This document shows, piece after piece, positions 52,276-63,655 of a DNA stretch of 64,000 nucleotides (position 1 is its first letter; each line of letters starts with the position of its first letter). Below the pieces are notes generated by a model that was not told the DNA's origin, ran no database searches, and saw only the letters and a program-made list of their open reading frames with translations. Position numbers and translations under genes: made by a program. The stretch covers positions 372,001 to 436,000 of the forward strand of contig NZ_JAAJBU010000002.1 in NCBI RefSeq assembly GCF_011392125.1. Reading direction: 5' to 3'. The stretch is from Flavobacterium lotistagni. Its GTDB lineage: Bacteria > Bacteroidota > Bacteroidia > Flavobacteriales > Flavobacteriaceae.

Positions 52276-52827
52276 TTAGTTCTTTTTAAAAGGTAATCCT
52301 AATTCAGCCAATAAAGATTTTGCTTCTTTATCAGTCTTAGCGTTGGTCACGAAGGTAATATCCATACCTGAAATCTTGTTCACTTTATCGATGTCAATTT
52401 CAGGGAAAATGATTTGCTCCAAAACACCCAAGTTATAATTTCCCCTTCCATCAAAACCGGTAGCTTTGATTCCGTTGAAATCTCTTACTCGTGGCAAGGA
52501 TGAAGTTACCAAACGATCTAGAAATTCGTACATTCTATCTCCGCGCAAAGTCACTTTGGCACCGATAGGCATTCCTTTTCTCAATTTGAACGACGCAACG
52601 TCTTTCTTTGACATGGTAGCTACCGCCTTTTGACCAGTGATTTTAGTCAATTCCTCTACTGCATAATCGATGAGTTTCTTGTCTGATACCGCAGCACCAA
52701 CACCTTTGCTCAATACGATTTTCTCCAATTTTGGAACCTGCATTACATTCTTGTAACCGAATTCTTCCTTAAGAGCAGCAATGACTCTACTCTTGTATTC
52801 TTCTTTTAATCTAGGTGTATATGCCAT
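52276..52827 (-). CDS. rplE: Ribosomal protein L5
   Basis: 183 aa. [40 protein letters not shown] and [20 protein letters not shown] are characteristic. Binds 5S rRNA and contacts the P-site tRNA. 2 bp after rplX. Confidence 0.98.
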   Translation of the reverse strand: MAYTPRLKEEYKSRVIAALKEEFGYKNVMQVPKLEKIVLSKGVGAAVSDKKLIDYAVEELTKITGQKAVATMSKKDVASFKLRKGMPIGAKVTLRGDRMYEFLDRLVTSSLPRVRDFNGIKATGFDGRGNYNLGVLEQIIFPEIDIDKVNKISGMDITFVTNAKTDKEAKSLLAELGLPFKKN

Positions 52828-52829
52828 GA

Positions 52830-53144
52830 CTATAATACTTGATTAGATTTCTTTGACACTCTTACTTTTTTGTCTCCTTCCACTTTGATTCCAACGCGGG
52901 TTGCTTTTTTCGATTTTGGATCGATCAAAGAAATGTTTGAAATATGGATAGGAGCTTCTTTTTTAACGATTCCGCCTTGAGGATTTTTCGCAGATGGTTT
53001 CGTGTGTTTCGACACCATGTTTACGCCTTCAACGATCGCTTTGTTTTTCTCGCGGTCAACACTGACTACTTTACCTTCAGAACCTTTGTGGTCTCCAGCA
53101 ATCACGCGGACAGTATCTCCGGTTTTAATTTTTAGCTTTATCAT
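52830..53144 (-). CDS. rplX: Ribosomal protein L24
   Basis: 104 aa. The KOW motif [20 protein letters not shown] and [20 protein letters not shown] are typical. An assembly initiator of the 50S subunit. Confidence 0.98.
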   Translation of the reverse strand: MIKLKIKTGDTVRVIAGDHKGSEGKVVSVDREKNKAIVEGVNMVSKHTKPSAKNPQGGIVKKEAPIHISNISLIDPKSKKATRVGIKVEGDKKVRVSKKSNQVL

Positions 53145-53156
53145 CTCAGTAAATAA

Positions 53157-53525
53157 TTAAAGCACCTCAGGCGCTAATGATACAATTTTCATGAATTGTT
53201 TTTCACGCAATTCTCTAGCTACCGGACCAAAAACACGAGTTCCTCTCATTTCGCCAGCCGCGTTCAAAAGAACACAAGCATTGTCATCGAAACGGATGTA
53301 AGAACCATCGGCTCTTCTCACTTCTTTTTTGGTACGTACCACAACTGCAGTAGAAACAGCCCCTTTCTTCACGTTTCCGTTTGGAGTGGCATCTTTGATT
53401 GATACTACAATTTTATCTCCGACAGAGGCGTAACGACGTTTGGTTCCGCCTAACACACGGATAGTCAAAACTTCTTTGGCTCCGGTGTTGTCTGCTACTT
53501 TTAATCTTGATTCCTGTTGTACCAT
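53157..53525 (-). CDS. rplN: Ribosomal protein L14
   Basis: 122 aa. [40 protein letters not shown] and [20 protein letters not shown] are diagnostic. Forms an intersubunit bridge. Confidence 0.98.
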
Positions 53526-53527
53526 AA

Positions 53528-53785
53528 TTATTTAGCTCTTTCTAAGATTTCAACTAATCTCCAACATTTGGTTTTAGACAATGGACGTGTTTCAGAAATA
53601 CGTACAGTGTCGCCAATGTTGCAATCATTTTTCTCGTCGTGTGCATGAAACTTTTTAGTTTTCAAAACGAACTTACCGTATAATGGGTGTTTTACTCTGG
53701 TTACTTGCGAAACAACTATAGACTTGTCCATTTTGTTTGAAGTCACTACACCAATTCTCTCTTTTCTTAAATTTCTTTTTTCCAT
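53528..53785 (-). CDS. rpsQ: Ribosomal protein S17
   Basis: 85 aa. [40 protein letters not shown] and [20 protein letters not shown] match S17. 2 bp before rplN. Confidence 0.98.
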   Translation of the reverse strand: MEKRNLRKERIGVVTSNKMDKSIVVSQVTRVKHPLYGKFVLKTKKFHAHDEKNDCNIGDTVRISETRPLSKTKCWRLVEILERAK

Positions 53786-53801
53786 CTTTAGCAGATTACA
53801 A

Positions 53802-53993
53802 TTATTGTAACTCTCTTTTGGTTAATTCAGTAGCCAGTCTTGCAACGGTTCTGCGAACAGTTCTAATTTGTAACGGATTCTCAATTGGAGAAATCGCATG
53901 GGCCATTTTCAGCTCTGCATACGTTTTTTGGGTCTGGCTCAATTTTTCCTGCAATTCTGCTACGGAAAGATCTTTAATTTCTTTTTGCTTCAT
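53802..53993 (-). CDS. rpmC: Ribosomal protein L29
   Basis: 63 aa. [20 protein letters not shown] and [20 protein letters not shown] are typical of L29, which sits at the exit tunnel. Confidence 0.97.
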   Translation of the reverse strand: MKQKEIKDLSVAELQEKLSQTQKTYAELKMAHAISPIENPLQIRTVRRTVARLATELTKRELQ

Positions 53994-54004
53994 AATAGTT
54001 TGAA

Positions 54005-54430
54005 TTATGCTTCGAAATCTCTAGCGACGATGAACTTAGTTTTCACAGGAAGTTTCTGAGCTGCAAGACGTAACGCCTCTTTGGCAACTGACAAAGGAAC
54101 TCCTCCTACTTCAAACATGATTCTTCCAGGTTTAACAACAGCTGCCCAATATTCAACGGCACCTTTACCTTTACCCATACGTACCTCAAGAGGCTTCTTG
54201 GTGATTGGTTTGTCTGGAAAAATTTTGATCCACAATTGACCTTCTCTCTTCATGTAACGGGTTGCAGCAATACGCGCAGCCTCGATTTGACGTGAAGTAA
54301 GGAACATCCCTGTTTCGTGAACCGATTTAATTCCGAACATACCGTTTGAAAGTTCGTGTCCTCTTCCGGCATTTCCTTTCATTCTACCTTTCTGTACCTT
54401 GCGGTATTTTGTTCTTTTAGGCTGTAACAT
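54005..54430 (-). CDS. rplP: Ribosomal protein L16
   Basis: 141 aa. [40 protein letters not shown] and [20 protein letters not shown] are diagnostic. Contacts tRNA in the A site. Confidence 0.98.
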   Translation of the reverse strand: MLQPKRTKYRKVQKGRMKGNAGRGHELSNGMFGIKSVHETGMFLTSRQIEAARIAATRYMKREGQLWIKIFPDKPITKKPLEVRMGKGKGAVEYWAAVVKPGRIMFEVGGVPLSVAKEALRLAAQKLPVKTKFIVARDFEA

Positions 54431-54451
54431 TTTTCTTTACTTTAAAAGTTC

Positions 54452-55213
54452 TTACTTTCTTTTACGGTCTCCGGCTGGTTTTCTGTCTTTACCAAAACCA
54501 CCTTTACGCTCTCCGCGTGGTGAGTCGCTCTTTCCTCCTGCTCCGGCTTGTTTTTTGTCCATGCCTACTAGCGGAGAAAGATCTCTCTTTCCGTAAACTT
54601 CACCTTTCATGATCCATACTTTGATTCCCATTCTACCGTAAGTAGTATGTGCTTCAGCCAAAGCATAATCGATATCGGCTCTGAAAGTTGATAGAGGAAT
54701 ACGTCCTTCTTTGAAACCTTCCGAACGCGCCATCTCAGCTCCATTCAAACGACCAGAAATCAAAACTTTAATCCCTTCTGCGTTCATACGCATTGAGGCG
54801 GCAATAGCCATTTTGATTGCTCTTCTGTATGAAATACGGCTCTCGATCTGACGGGCGATGCTAGTCGCAACTAGAAAAGCATCCAGTTCAGGTCTTTTGA
54901 TTTCAAAGATGTTGATTTGAACCTCTTTGTCAGTAATTTTCTTAAGCTCTTCTTTCAACTTGTCTACCTCCTGGCCGCCTTTCCCGATAATGATACCCGG
55001 ACGAGCAGTGGTGATAGTAACGGTTACAAGTTTCAAAGTTCTCTCGATGATTACTTTCGATACACTAGCTTTTGATAAACGAGCATGGATGTACTTTCTG
55101 ATTTTGTAGTCTTCGGCGATTTTATCTCCGTAGTCGTTACCACCATACCAGTTAGAATCCCATCCTCTGATGATCCCAAGTCTGTTTCCAATTGGATTTG
55201 TCTTTTGTCCCAT
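54452..55213 (-). CDS. rpsC: Ribosomal protein S3 with basic C-terminal tail
   Basis: 253 aa. The KH domain ([20 protein letters not shown]) and S3 C-terminal domain ([36 protein letters not shown]) are intact. A tail of about 40 residues rich in Gly, Lys and Arg follows, as in many Bacteroidota S3 proteins. Confidence 0.98.
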   Translation of the reverse strand: MGQKTNPIGNRLGIIRGWDSNWYGGNDYGDKIAEDYKIRKYIHARLSKASVSKVIIERTLKLVTVTITTARPGIIIGKGGQEVDKLKEELKKITDKEVQINIFEIKRPELDAFLVATSIARQIESRISYRRAIKMAIAASMRMNAEGIKVLISGRLNGAEMARSEGFKEGRIPLSTFRADIDYALAEAHTTYGRMGIKVWIMKGEVYGKRDLSPLVGMDKKQAGAGGKSDSPRGERKGGFGKDRKPAGDRKRK

Positions 55214-55218
55214 CTTTA

Positions 55219-55629
55219 TTAATTGCTTTGTGTGTTATTGTTATCTCCTAACACGATTGTAACGTGGTTAGAACGTTTTCTGATTCTGTGTGCTCTTCCT
55301 TGTGGCGCAGGACGAAGTCTCTTCAACATCATTCCTCCGTCTACGCGGATTTCTTTAACGAATAAGCCTGCTTCCGCCACATTGCCTTCTGCATTTTTCT
55401 GCTCCCAATTGTTGATAGCAGATAACAAAAGTTTCTCTAGTTTGCGTGAAGCTTCTTTAGTGCTGAACCTTAAGATGTTCAACGCTCTTTCCACTTTCTG
55501 ACCTCTTACCAAGTCTGCTACTAAGCGCATTTTTCTAGGTGAAGTAGGGCAGTTATTCAATTTCGCGAAAGCAATCGACTTATTAGCCTCTTTTCTCGCA
55601 TCTGCTGTTTCTCTTTTACGAACTCCCAT
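55219..55629 (-). CDS. rplV: Ribosomal protein L22
   Basis: 136 aa. [20 protein letters not shown] and [20 protein letters not shown] are typical. The extended loop lines the exit tunnel. 6 bp after rpsS. Confidence 0.98.
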   Translation of the reverse strand: MGVRKRETADARKEANKSIAFAKLNNCPTSPRKMRLVADLVRGQKVERALNILRFSTKEASRKLEKLLLSAINNWEQKNAEGNVAEAGLFVKEIRVDGGMMLKRLRPAPQGRAHRIRKRSNHVTIVLGDNNNTQSN

Positions 55630-55635
55630 TGCTTC

Positions 55636-55914
55636 TTATTTTTTACCTTTATTTTTAGCTCCAGCATGACCTCTAAAAGATCTAGTTGGCGAAAACTCTC
55701 CTAATTTGTGACCTACCATGTTTTCTGTAACATAAACAGGTACGAACTGACGACCGTTGTGAACTGCAATCGTTTGTCCAACAAAGTCAGGTGTAATCAT
55801 AGAAGCTCTAGACCAAGTCTTTACAACTCCCTTATTACCTTTTTCAATGTTCTCCTGAACTTTCTTGTCTAACTTATAGTGAACGTAAGGTCCTTTTTTT
55901 AATGAACGTGCCAT
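55636..55914 (-). CDS. rpsS: Ribosomal protein S19
   Basis: 92 aa. [40 protein letters not shown] and [16 protein letters not shown] are diagnostic. Confidence 0.98.
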   Translation of the reverse strand: MARSLKKGPYVHYKLDKKVQENIEKGNKGVVKTWSRASMITPDFVGQTIAVHNGRQFVPVYVTENMVGHKLGEFSPTRSFRGHAGAKNKGKK

Positions 55915-55920
55915 ATCTGA

Positions 55921-56745
55921 TTATTTCTTTCTACGTTCTACAATATACTTGTTACTCGGGTTTTGTTTTGCACGGGTTCTGTATCCTTTCGCCGGCAAAC
56001 CTTTTCTTGAACGTGGATGACCTCCTGAAGAACGTCCTTCTCCACCACCCATTGGGTGATCGACAGGGTTCATGGCAACTGGTCTTGTTCTAGGTCTTCT
56101 TCCTAACCATCTTGTTCTACCTGCTTTACCAGATACAATCAATTGGTGGTCTGAATTGGAAACCGCTCCGATTGTAGCCGAGCAAGTAAGCAAGATCAAT
56201 CTTGTTTCTCCTGATGGCATTTTAATCGTAGCATATTTTCCATCTCTTGCCATTAATTGAGCGAAGGTACCAGCCGAACGAGCGATAACCGCTCCTTGAC
56301 CTGGACGCAACTCAATACAAGAGATCACAGTTCCCAAAGGAATTTTGCTCAATGGCAACGTGTTACCAATTTCTGGTTGCGCGTCTTCGCCGGAAACTAA
56401 TTTCTGACCTACTTGCAAACCATTTTGAGCAATGATATAAGTTTTCTCTCCATCAGCATAAGCCAATAAAGCAATAAAAGCAGTTCTGTTCGGATCGTAC
56501 TCGATTGATTTTACCGTAGCAGGAATTCCGGCTTTGGTTCTTTTGAAATCGATAATACGGTAACGCTGCTTGTGACCACCGCCGGTATAACGCATGGTCA
56601 TTTTTCCTTGACTATTTCTACCGCCTGAGCTTTTTATCGGTGCGATCAATGAACGCTCCGGCTTATCAGTTGTAATAGCGTCAAAACTATTGACAACTCT
56701 AAATCGCTGGCCCGGGGTAATAGGTTTTAATTTTCTAACTGACAT
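55921..56745 (-). CDS. rplB: Ribosomal protein L2
   Basis: 274 aa. [40 protein letters not shown] and the peptidyl-transferase loop [20 protein letters not shown] are present. Needed for subunit joining. Confidence 0.98.
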   Translation of the reverse strand: MSVRKLKPITPGQRFRVVNSFDAITTDKPERSLIAPIKSSGGRNSQGKMTMRYTGGGHKQRYRIIDFKRTKAGIPATVKSIEYDPNRTAFIALLAYADGEKTYIIAQNGLQVGQKLVSGEDAQPEIGNTLPLSKIPLGTVISCIELRPGQGAVIARSAGTFAQLMARDGKYATIKMPSGETRLILLTCSATIGAVSNSDHQLIVSGKAGRTRWLGRRPRTRPVAMNPVDHPMGGGEGRSSGGHPRSRKGLPAKGYRTRAKQNPSNKYIVERRKK

Positions 56746-56761
56746 AATGCTGCCTTACTGT

Positions 56762-57052
56762 TTAGATATTGTTATAAAAGTCTATTGTTTCTCCTTCTTG
56801 TACTTGAACAATCGCTTTTTTGTAAGCGTTGGTCTTTCCGCTGATTAGTCCGCTTTTGGTGTATTTTACCGAACGGTCCGGTCTAACATTCATGGTGTTC
56901 ACAGCAACAATAGTAACGCCATAAGCAGCTTCAACAGCTTTCTTAATCTGTACTTTGTTAGCTTTTCTGTCTACCACGAAACCGAACTGGTTCAAAACCT
57001 CACCTTGTTTGGTAACTTTCTCAGTGACGATAGGTTTAATTATGATACTCAT
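56762..57052 (-). CDS. rplW: Ribosomal protein L23
   Basis: 96 aa. IIIKPIVTEKVTKQGEVLNQ and FVVDRKANKVQIKKAVEAAY are typical. Docking site for trigger factor and SRP. Confidence 0.97.
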   Translation of the reverse strand: MSIIIKPIVTEKVTKQGEVLNQFGFVVDRKANKVQIKKAVEAAYGVTIVAVNTMNVRPDRSVKYTKSGLISGKTNAYKKAIVQVQEGETIDFYNNI

Positions 57053-57059
57053 CTCCTAT

Positions 57060-57689
57060 TTATTTACTTAGGTTTTCTTCAATTCCTTCCAGAGACGACT
57101 CTAAAAGAACCAAATTATTTGCATTTAAAATAGCGTAAGTACTTAATTCTGAGTTAGTTACAACGCTAGAAGCCTTTAAATTGCGTGAGGACAAATATAC
57201 ATTTTTATTTGTATCGCCCAACACGAATAAAGATTTTTTATTCTCTAACCCTAAAGCTTTCAAAACGTTGATGAAATTCTTAGTGCTTGGCGTGTCAAAA
57301 TCGAAGTCTTCTACGACTACCAAATTAGATTCTTTCGCTTTAATTGAGAAAGCTGATTTTCTAGCCAAACGCTTCAAGTTTTTATTCAATTTGAATGAAT
57401 AGCTTCTTGGACGTGGTCCGAAAACAGTACCTCCACCCTTGAACAATGGGCTCTTTTTAGATCCTGCACGAGCAGTACCAGTCCCTTTTTGTTTCTTGAT
57501 CTTACGAGTACTTCCGATAACTTCAGCTCTTTCTTTAGCTTTGTGAGTACCTTGTCTTTGATTGGCCAAATATTGTTTTACATCTAAGTAAACAGCATGG
57601 TTGTTTGGCTCGATTGCGAATACTGAATCAGAAAGTTGTACTTTTCTGCCAGTTTCTTTTCCGGTTTTATCTAAAACTTTTACTTCCAT
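57060..57689 (-). CDS. rplD: Ribosomal protein L4
   Basis: 209 aa from the ATG at 57689, which shares its base with the rplC stop (TAATG); an in-frame ATG at 57734 lies inside rplC and is rejected. KQYLANQRQGTHKAKERAEV, GTGTARAGSKKSPLFKGGGT and FGPRPRSYSFKLNKNLKRLA are typical. In some bacteria L4 also controls the S10 operon; no such leader is recognised here. Confidence 0.97.
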   Translation of the reverse strand: MEVKVLDKTGKETGRKVQLSDSVFAIEPNNHAVYLDVKQYLANQRQGTHKAKERAEVIGSTRKIKKQKGTGTARAGSKKSPLFKGGGTVFGPRPRSYSFKLNKNLKRLARKSAFSIKAKESNLVVVEDFDFDTPSTKNFINVLKALGLENKKSLFVLGDTNKNVYLSSRNLKASSVVTNSELSTYAILNANNLVLLESSLEGIEENLSK

Positions 57690-58303
57690 TACTTCTGAAT
57701 GATTACATAAGAGTTTTTGTGACCAGGAACACATCCTTTGACAACAAGCAAATTCTTGTCGGCAACCACTTTTAAAACTCTAAGGTTTTGAACTTTTACA
57801 TTATCTCCACCCATTCTTCCAGCCATGCGCATTCCTTTGAATACACGTGATGGATAAGAGGATGCTCCTACAGAACCTGGTGCTCTCAAACGGTTGTGCT
57901 GACCGTGTGTCGATTGACCAACACCGCCAAATCCGTGGCGCTTTACAACACCTTGGAAACCTTTTCCTTTTGAAACACCTTGTACATCTACAAATTCTCC
58001 TTCAGCGAAAACATCTACTGTTAACACTTCTCCTAATTTGTACTCATTGTCAAACTGGAATTCAACGACTTTTTTCTTAGCAACAGTTCCTGCTTTTTTA
58101 AAGTGGCCAATAGCCGCAGCTGAGGAATGTTTCTCGTTTTTGTCATCGAAACCAAGTTGCAACGCTTCATACCCGTCGACCTCTTTGGTTCTGACTTGGG
58201 TAACAACGCATGGTCCTGCTTCAATTACGGTACAAGGAATGTTTTTCCCGTTCTCGTCAAAGATGCTGGTCATGCCGATTTTTCTTCCGATTAACCCAGA
58301 CAT
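57689..58303 (-). CDS. rplC: Ribosomal protein L3
   Basis: 204 aa. [39 protein letters not shown] and [20 protein letters not shown] are diagnostic. Overlaps the rplD start by one base. A 136-bp gap with a hairpin separates it from rpsJ. Confidence 0.98.
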   Translation of the reverse strand: MSGLIGRKIGMTSIFDENGKNIPCTVIEAGPCVVTQVRTKEVDGYEALQLGFDDKNEKHSSAAAIGHFKKAGTVAKKKVVEFQFDNEYKLGEVLTVDVFAEGEFVDVQGVSKGKGFQGVVKRHGFGGVGQSTHGQHNRLRAPGSVGASSYPSRVFKGMRMAGRMGGDNVKVQNLRVLKVVADKNLLVVKGCVPGHKNSYVIIQK

Positions 58304-58390
58304 AAAAAAATAATTAATAATGAATAATGAATAATTAACAATGACTGTTAATTGATTTTAAACTCTTTTGGTTCCGCTAGACAAAATAAG

Positions 58391-58418
58391 AAGTACCGGA
58401 ACCGAAATCCCGGCACTT
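58391..58418. other. Terminator-like hairpin between rpsJ and rplC
   Basis: AAGTACCGG (58391-58399) pairs with CCGGCACTT (58410-58418), one G-U type pair. On the plus strand six T follow directly; on the minus strand the tail is U-rich but broken. The same gap (58304-58439) also has GGTTCCG/CGGAACC arms (58370-58376 with 58397-58403), which overlap and exclude the first stem. This could give partial termination or an attenuation switch inside the operon. Confidence 0.6.
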
Positions 58419-58439
58419 TTTTATCCTTTTGGAATTTAC

Positions 58440-58745
58440 TTATACTTTGATTTCTACTTCAACACCGCTTGGCAACTCTAATTTCATAAGAGCGTCAATG
58501 GTTTTTGAAGACGAAGAGTAAATGTCGATCAATCGCTTGTATGACATTACTTCGAATTGCTCTCTCGCTTTTTTGTTAACGTGCGGAGAACGCAATACGG
58601 TGAACAATTTTTTGTGCGTTGGCAATGGAATAGGCCCAGTTACCACAGCTCCGGTACTTTTTACCGTTTTTACGATCTTCTCAGACGATTTGTCTACAAG
58701 CATGTGATCGTAAGACTTCAATTTTATTCTGATTTTTTGACTCAT
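58440..58745 (-). CDS. rpsJ: Ribosomal protein S10
   Basis: 101 aa. [40 protein letters not shown] and [20 protein letters not shown] are typical. S10 also takes part in antitermination with NusB. It follows fusA by 11 bp, with no tuf gene between. Confidence 0.98.
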   Translation of the reverse strand: MSQKIRIKLKSYDHMLVDKSSEKIVKTVKSTGAVVTGPIPLPTHKKLFTVLRSPHVNKKAREQFEVMSYKRLIDIYSSSSKTIDALMKLELPSGVEVEIKV

Positions 58746-58756
58746 CTTGTTAAGAA

Positions 58757-60913
58757 TTAAGCGTTACCTTTTGCTTTTTTGATTACCTCGTCTGAAATGT
58801 TAGAAGGCGTTTGCTCGTAGTGAGAAAACTCCATTGTTGATGTAGCTCTACCTGAAGACAAAGTTCTCAAAGTAGTTACGTAACCGAACATTTCCGATAG
58901 TGGCACATGTGCTTTGATGGTTTTCGCACCCGCTCTGTCACCCATATCATTCACTTGGCCTCTTCTTCTGTTCAAATCTCCGACGATATCTCCCATGTTT
59001 TCTTCAGGGGTAATCACTTCGATTTTCATGATTGGCTCAAGGATCACAGCACCAGCAGCTTTTGCTACTTCTTTGTAACCCATTCTGGCTGCCAATTCAA
59101 AAGAAAGAGCATCAGAATCCACAGGGTGATAAGAACCGTCCAACAAAGTTACTTTCAAACTATCTACTTGGTAACCTGCCAAAGGACCAGTTTTCATTGC
59201 TTCACGGAAACCTTTCTCTACAGCAGGGATGAATTCTTTAGGAACGTTACCTCCTTTTACTTCATTGACAAACTGCAATCCGATTGGTGTTTTTCCGTCC
59301 ACTTCGTCAGCAGGCTCCAAACGGAATACGATATCCCCGAACTTACCACGACCTCCAGATTGTTTTTTGTAAACTTCTCTGTGTTGTGCCGATTTGGTAA
59401 ACGCTTCTTTGTACTCAACTTGTGGCTCACCTTGGTTGACTTCCACTTTGAACTCACGCTTCATACGATCTACAAGAATATCTAAGTGAAGCTCACCCAT
59501 TCCCGAGATAATCGTTTGTCCTGAAGCTTCGTCTGTACGAACAGTAAAAGTTGGATCTTCTTCAGCCAATTTTGCCAAAGCCATACCCATTTTATCTACG
59601 TCAGCCTTGGTTTTAGGCTCGATCGCTATACCGATTACCGGATCAGGGAATTTCATTGATTCAAGGATGATTGGATTTTTCTCATCACACATGGTATCAC
59701 CAGTCTTGATGTCTTTAAATCCTACAGCCGCACCAATGTCACCTGCCTCGATGTACTCGATTGGGTTCTGTTTGTTCGCGTGCATTTGGTAGATACGAGA
59801 GATACGCTCTTTGTTTCCTGAACGCGTGTTCAAGATGTAAGAACCAGCATCCAAACGACCTGAGTAAGCACGGAAGAAAGCCAAACGACCTACGTAAGGG
59901 TCAGTAGCGATCTTAAATGCCAAAGCAGCGAAAGGCTCTTTCACGTCTGGACGACGCAAGATTTTGGTTTGGTCTTCTTCCAAAAGATCGGCATCATCAG
60001 GGTGGATTCCTTCGATACCTTCTTTGTCAAGCGGAGAAGGCAAATATTTACAAACAGCGTCCAACATGAACTGAACCCCTTTGTTTTTAAATGACGAACC
60101 AGCAATCATTGGGATGATAGCCATATCGATAGTAGCTGCTCTAAGCGCCGTGTTGATTTCGTCCTCTGTGATTGAGTTCTCATCTTCCATGTATTTGTCA
60201 AGAAGCGTTTCATCGTATGTAGCTATTTCTTCGATCAAGATAGAACGATAGTGCTTCACCTCATCTACCATATCAGCCGGAATCGGCACGATATCGAAAG
60301 TAGCACCTTGAGTTTCATCATGCCATACGATAGCCTGATTTTTCACCAAGTCAACTACTCCTTTGAAATCTGCCTCGTCACCGATTGGCAATGTAATGGC
60401 CACAGCGTTCGATTTCAACATATCTTTTACCTGCTGACATACGCCCAAGAAGTTAGAACCTTGACGGTCCATCTTGTTAACAAATCCCATACGTGGCACA
60501 CGGTATTGGTCTGCCAAACGCCAGTTGGTTTCTGACTGCGGCTCTACACCGTCTACAGCAGAAAACAAGAATACCAATCCATCCAATACACGCAAAGAAC
60601 GATTTACCTCTACGGTAAAGTCAACGTGTCCGGGAGTGTCGATAATGTTGAAGTGATATGATTGTGAATCTGGTAATAATTTACCTTGTTCAGTTGGGAA
60701 ATTCCACTCACAGGTTGTTGCTGCAGAGGTAATGGTAATACCACGCTCTTGCTCTTGTGCCATCCAGTCCATCGTTGCAGCACCATCGTGCACCTCACCG
60801 ATTTTGTGTGATTTTCCGGTATAAAAAAGAATACGCTCAGTGGTGGTGGTTTTTCCAGCATCAATGTGAGCCGCGATTCCGATATTTCTCGTGAATTTTA
60901 AATCTCTTGCCAT
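58757..60913 (-). CDS. fusA: Elongation factor G
   Basis: 718 aa. The GTPase domain has G1 [16 protein letters not shown] (residues 15-30), the switch [14 protein letters not shown] and NKMD (G4). Domains II-V follow, with [19 protein letters not shown] in domain III and [18 protein letters not shown] at the end. It drives translocation on the ribosome. Placed between rpsG and rpsJ as in the str operon, but tuf is not next to it. Confidence 0.98.
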   Translation of the reverse strand: MARDLKFTRNIGIAAHIDAGKTTTTERILFYTGKSHKIGEVHDGAATMDWMAQEQERGITITSAATTCEWNFPTEQGKLLPDSQSYHFNIIDTPGHVDFTVEVNRSLRVLDGLVFLFSAVDGVEPQSETNWRLADQYRVPRMGFVNKMDRQGSNFLGVCQQVKDMLKSNAVAITLPIGDEADFKGVVDLVKNQAIVWHDETQGATFDIVPIPADMVDEVKHYRSILIEEIATYDETLLDKYMEDENSITEDEINTALRAATIDMAIIPMIAGSSFKNKGVQFMLDAVCKYLPSPLDKEGIEGIHPDDADLLEEDQTKILRRPDVKEPFAALAFKIATDPYVGRLAFFRAYSGRLDAGSYILNTRSGNKERISRIYQMHANKQNPIEYIEAGDIGAAVGFKDIKTGDTMCDEKNPIILESMKFPDPVIGIAIEPKTKADVDKMGMALAKLAEEDPTFTVRTDEASGQTIISGMGELHLDILVDRMKREFKVEVNQGEPQVEYKEAFTKSAQHREVYKKQSGGRGKFGDIVFRLEPADEVDGKTPIGLQFVNEVKGGNVPKEFIPAVEKGFREAMKTGPLAGYQVDSLKVTLLDGSYHPVDSDALSFELAARMGYKEVAKAAGAVILEPIMKIEVITPEENMGDIVGDLNRRRGQVNDMGDRAGAKTIKAHVPLSEMFGYVTTLRTLSSGRATSTMEFSHYEQTPSNISDEVIKKAKGNA

Positions 60914-60922
60914 TTCTTATGA

Positions 60923-61399
60923 TTAAAATCTAAAGTGAGAGAATGCTTTGTTTGCTTCAGCCATTTTGTGAGTATCCATTCTCTTTTTCACTGCAGCACC
61001 TTCTTCTTTAGCAGCAGCTAAAACTTCAGAAGCTAGTTTTTGAGCCATAGATTTCTCGTTTCTTCTTCTGGCGTATAGGATTAACCATTTCATTGCCATA
61101 GAAATTTTACGGTCTGGTCTGATTTGCATCGGGATTTGGAAAGTAGCTCCACCCACACGACGGCTACGTACTTCTACGTGCGGCATTACGTTGGTCAAGG
61201 CATCTTTCCAGATTTCTAATGCTGATTTTTCAGCATCTTGCTTTTTAGATTCTACGATGTCAATAGCATCGTAAAACACTTTGAAAGCGGTTGATTTTTT
61301 ACCATCCCACATTAAGTTGTTCACAAAACGGGTTACCAATTGGTCATTAAACCTTGGATCTGGTAAAAGAGGTCTTTTTTTGGCCTGTCTTTTTCTCAT
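60923..61399 (-). CDS. rpsG: Ribosomal protein S7
   Basis: 158 aa. [40 protein letters not shown] and [20 protein letters not shown] are diagnostic. It binds the 3' domain of 16S rRNA. Confidence 0.98.
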   Translation of the reverse strand: MRKRQAKKRPLLPDPRFNDQLVTRFVNNLMWDGKKSTAFKVFYDAIDIVESKKQDAEKSALEIWKDALTNVMPHVEVRSRRVGGATFQIPMQIRPDRKISMAMKWLILYARRRNEKSMAQKLASEVLAAAKEEGAAVKKRMDTHKMAEANKAFSHFRF

Positions 61400-61422
61400 G
61401 TCTTTTTCTTAAAAGTTTTTAA

Positions 61423-61806
61423 TTACTTTTTCGCTTCTTTAGGGCGTTTTGCTCCGTACTTAGATCTTCTTTGCGTTCTTCCTGCTACACCCGATGTATC
61501 AAGCGCACCACGAACGATGTGATACCTAACTCCTGGCAAATCTTTCACCCTTCCGCCCCTAACTAATACTATCGAGTGCTCTTGAAGGTTGTGTCCTTCT
61601 CCTGGAATGTATGCATTCACCTCATTCCCGTTTGTCAAACGTACACGCGCTACTTTACGCATCGCAGAGTTTGGCTTTTTAGGTGTAGTGGTGTAAACAC
61701 GCGTACAAACGCCACGTCTTTGAGGACATGAATCCAAAGCAACCGATTTACTCTTCTTAGTTATCTGGGTTCTTCCAGTTCTTACTAATTGTTGAATTGT
61801 TGGCAT
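61423..61806 (-). CDS. rpsL: Ribosomal protein S12
   Basis: 127 aa. The accuracy loop [19 protein letters not shown] and [15 protein letters not shown] are intact, with the usual lysines (Lys-43/44 and the Lys before DLPG) whose changes give streptomycin resistance elsewhere. First gene of the str-S10-spc-alpha superoperon. Confidence 0.98.
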
Positions 61807-61859
61807 AATTAATACTAAAAATAAATTACGTTATAAATTTCCCGCTTTTTACGGGGTTG

Positions 61860-61890
61860 CAAATGTAGTAATATTTTTTAATGAAACAAA
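61860..61890 (-). promoter_or_regulatory. Promoter of the ribosomal superoperon
   Basis: On the minus strand TTTG (61890-61887), a 19-bp spacer, then TACATTTG (61867-61860), 54 bp before the rpsL start. The leader contains a small CCCG/CGGG hairpin (around 61839-61854). This is the only good promoter seen for the run rpsL to rplQ. Confidence 0.65.
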
Positions 61891-61981
61891 TCATAATTAA
61901 TTAATTTTCAAAGCAGTTATTCAACAATTTTAATTTTATAGTAAACTGTGTTTTTTTACGTTACTTTTATCCAAAGAAAGC

Positions 61982-63655
61982 TTGAGATTGAAACCCCTAT
62001 TTTTCCTTTTATTGACGCTCTTCGGATGGCAGGTCGGCGCCCAAACGCAATACCTAGCCATTTTAAGCGAAACCCATTCAGAGCAGAAAACCATCGATTC
62101 GATTGGATATGTCAAGCAGCATCCCGAATTAAAATCCCTTCGAAAAGAAGCTTTGAATTTCTCAGAAAAACTCATCCAATGCGGCTACATCGAATCTGAA
62201 TTGACTCACAGCAAAACCTTAAATGATTCTACATCTGAATACTACTTCCGGGTTGGAAAAAAAGTTTCCAGTATTCTTGTATATATAGGTAAAGATTCCC
62301 CGCTTCGAAGACTATCGCTTTTCGATTCTCAAAAAGACACGCTGACTTTGCCATACAATCAGATTGAAAATTTCCTCCAAAAAACCCTAAACCAACTCGA
62401 AAAAAAAGGATTCGCCTTATCGAAACTGCAATTGGTCAATATCCGCAAAAAAGACCAGCGACTCATTGCCGAACTTTCAACCCAAACTGAGATTGTTCGC
62501 CATCTCGATGATATAGTTATCAACGGCTATGATAAATTTCCTGACAGCCACAAACAAAACCTAAAACGTCTTTACAAAAAGAAAGTTTTCAACCAAGACA
62601 ATCTTAAAAACATCTATTCGGATATCGAAAAATTTCGTTTCGTGAAGCAAACCAAATACCCGGAAATCCTTTTCAAGACCGATTCGACCAAGATATATGT
62701 GTATCTAGAAAAAGTCAAGTCAAACAATTTTGATGGCTTTATAGGATTTTCTAACGACGAAGAGAAAAAGAAAGTGACCATCAACGGATATCTCGATCTG
62801 ACACTTAACAATCTAATGAATACCGGCGAGACCTTTTCTTTGTATTGGAAAAGCGATGGCAACGACCAAAAAACTTTCAATGCTAAAATTCAGTTGCCGT
62901 ATATTTTCAAATCGCCTTTTGGTCTTAAGGCGCAACTCAACATTTTCAAACAAGACAGCACTTTTCAAAACACCCAGACCGCAATTGATTTAGGCTATTT
63001 CTTTAATTACAATACTCGTTTGTACTTGGGCTACCAATCTGCGGAGTCGAGCGATATTCAAAACCAGAATACTATAAGCATCAGTGATTACAACAACTCT
63101 TTTGTGACCACTCAGTTAGAATTCATCGATTTTAAACCCGAAGAGTATCTGTTTGCCGAAAAAACCAAAATCGATATTAAGCTAGGCGTAGGTTCCAGAA
63201 AATCTAAGTTCGAAAAGAATGACCAGTTGTTCCTAAACGTCAACCTGAAGCAGATTTTCTTCTTGAACAGCAAGAACAACATCAGCGTGCGTAGCCAAAA
63301 TTATTACCTTAACAGTGATGCTTATATCGTTAATGAACTCTACAGATTTGGCGGCATTAACTCTATTAGAGGTTTCAATGAAAACAGTTTACAAGGAAAT
63401 ACATTTTCTTCTTTACTGACCGAATACCGCTATCTTGTCGCACAGAACCTCTACGTACATACCATTATGGATTATGGTTATTACACAGATAAAACTACCA
63501 ATTCTTCAGGCAGTTTAATCGGACTAGGGCTTGGTTTTGGCCTTGCTACCAAAAATGGCCTTTTTAATATTGTCTATGCCAACGGAAGCACCAAAGAACA
63601 AGAAATTAAAGGAGCTAATTCGATAGTGCATGTCAGTTTTAAAACCACTTTCTAG
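61982..63655 (+). CDS. Omp85-like outer-membrane protein (TamA/BamA superfamily)
   Basis: 557 aa. No ATG is available in frame near the start; a TTG at 61982 (or 61988) begins the signal peptide MRLKPLFFLLLTLFGWQVGA. POTRA-like segments cover residues about 30-240 (for example LTLPYNQIENFLQKTLNQLE, DDIVINGYDKFPD), and a C-terminal 16-strand-like barrel follows. YRFGGINSIRGFNENSLQGN contains the family's (V/I)RGF motif, and the last residue is Phe as in many barrels. Too short for BamA (usually 750-900 aa), it is closer to TamA or to the Bacteroidota outer-membrane assembly/surface-antigen group. It is divergent from the ribosomal operon and seems monocistronic. Function not known. Confidence 0.78.
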   Translation: MRLKPLFFLLLTLFGWQVGAQTQYLAILSETHSEQKTIDSIGYVKQHPELKSLRKEALNFSEKLIQCGYIESELTHSKTLNDSTSEYYFRVGKKVSSILVYIGKDSPLRRLSLFDSQKDTLTLPYNQIENFLQKTLNQLEKKGFALSKLQLVNIRKKDQRLIAELSTQTEIVRHLDDIVINGYDKFPDSHKQNLKRLYKKKVFNQDNLKNIYSDIEKFRFVKQTKYPEILFKTDSTKIYVYLEKVKSNNFDGFIGFSNDEEKKKVTINGYLDLTLNNLMNTGETFSLYWKSDGNDQKTFNAKIQLPYIFKSPFGLKAQLNIFKQDSTFQNTQTAIDLGYFFNYNTRLYLGYQSAESSDIQNQNTISISDYNNSFVTTQLEFIDFKPEEYLFAEKTKIDIKLGVGSRKSKFEKNDQLFLNVNLKQIFFLNSKNNISVRSQNYYLNSDAYIVNELYRFGGINSIRGFNENSLQGNTFSSLLTEYRYLVAQNLYVHTIMDYGYYTDKTTNSSGSLIGLGLGFGLATKNGLFNIVYANGSTKEQEIKGANSIVHVSFKTTF

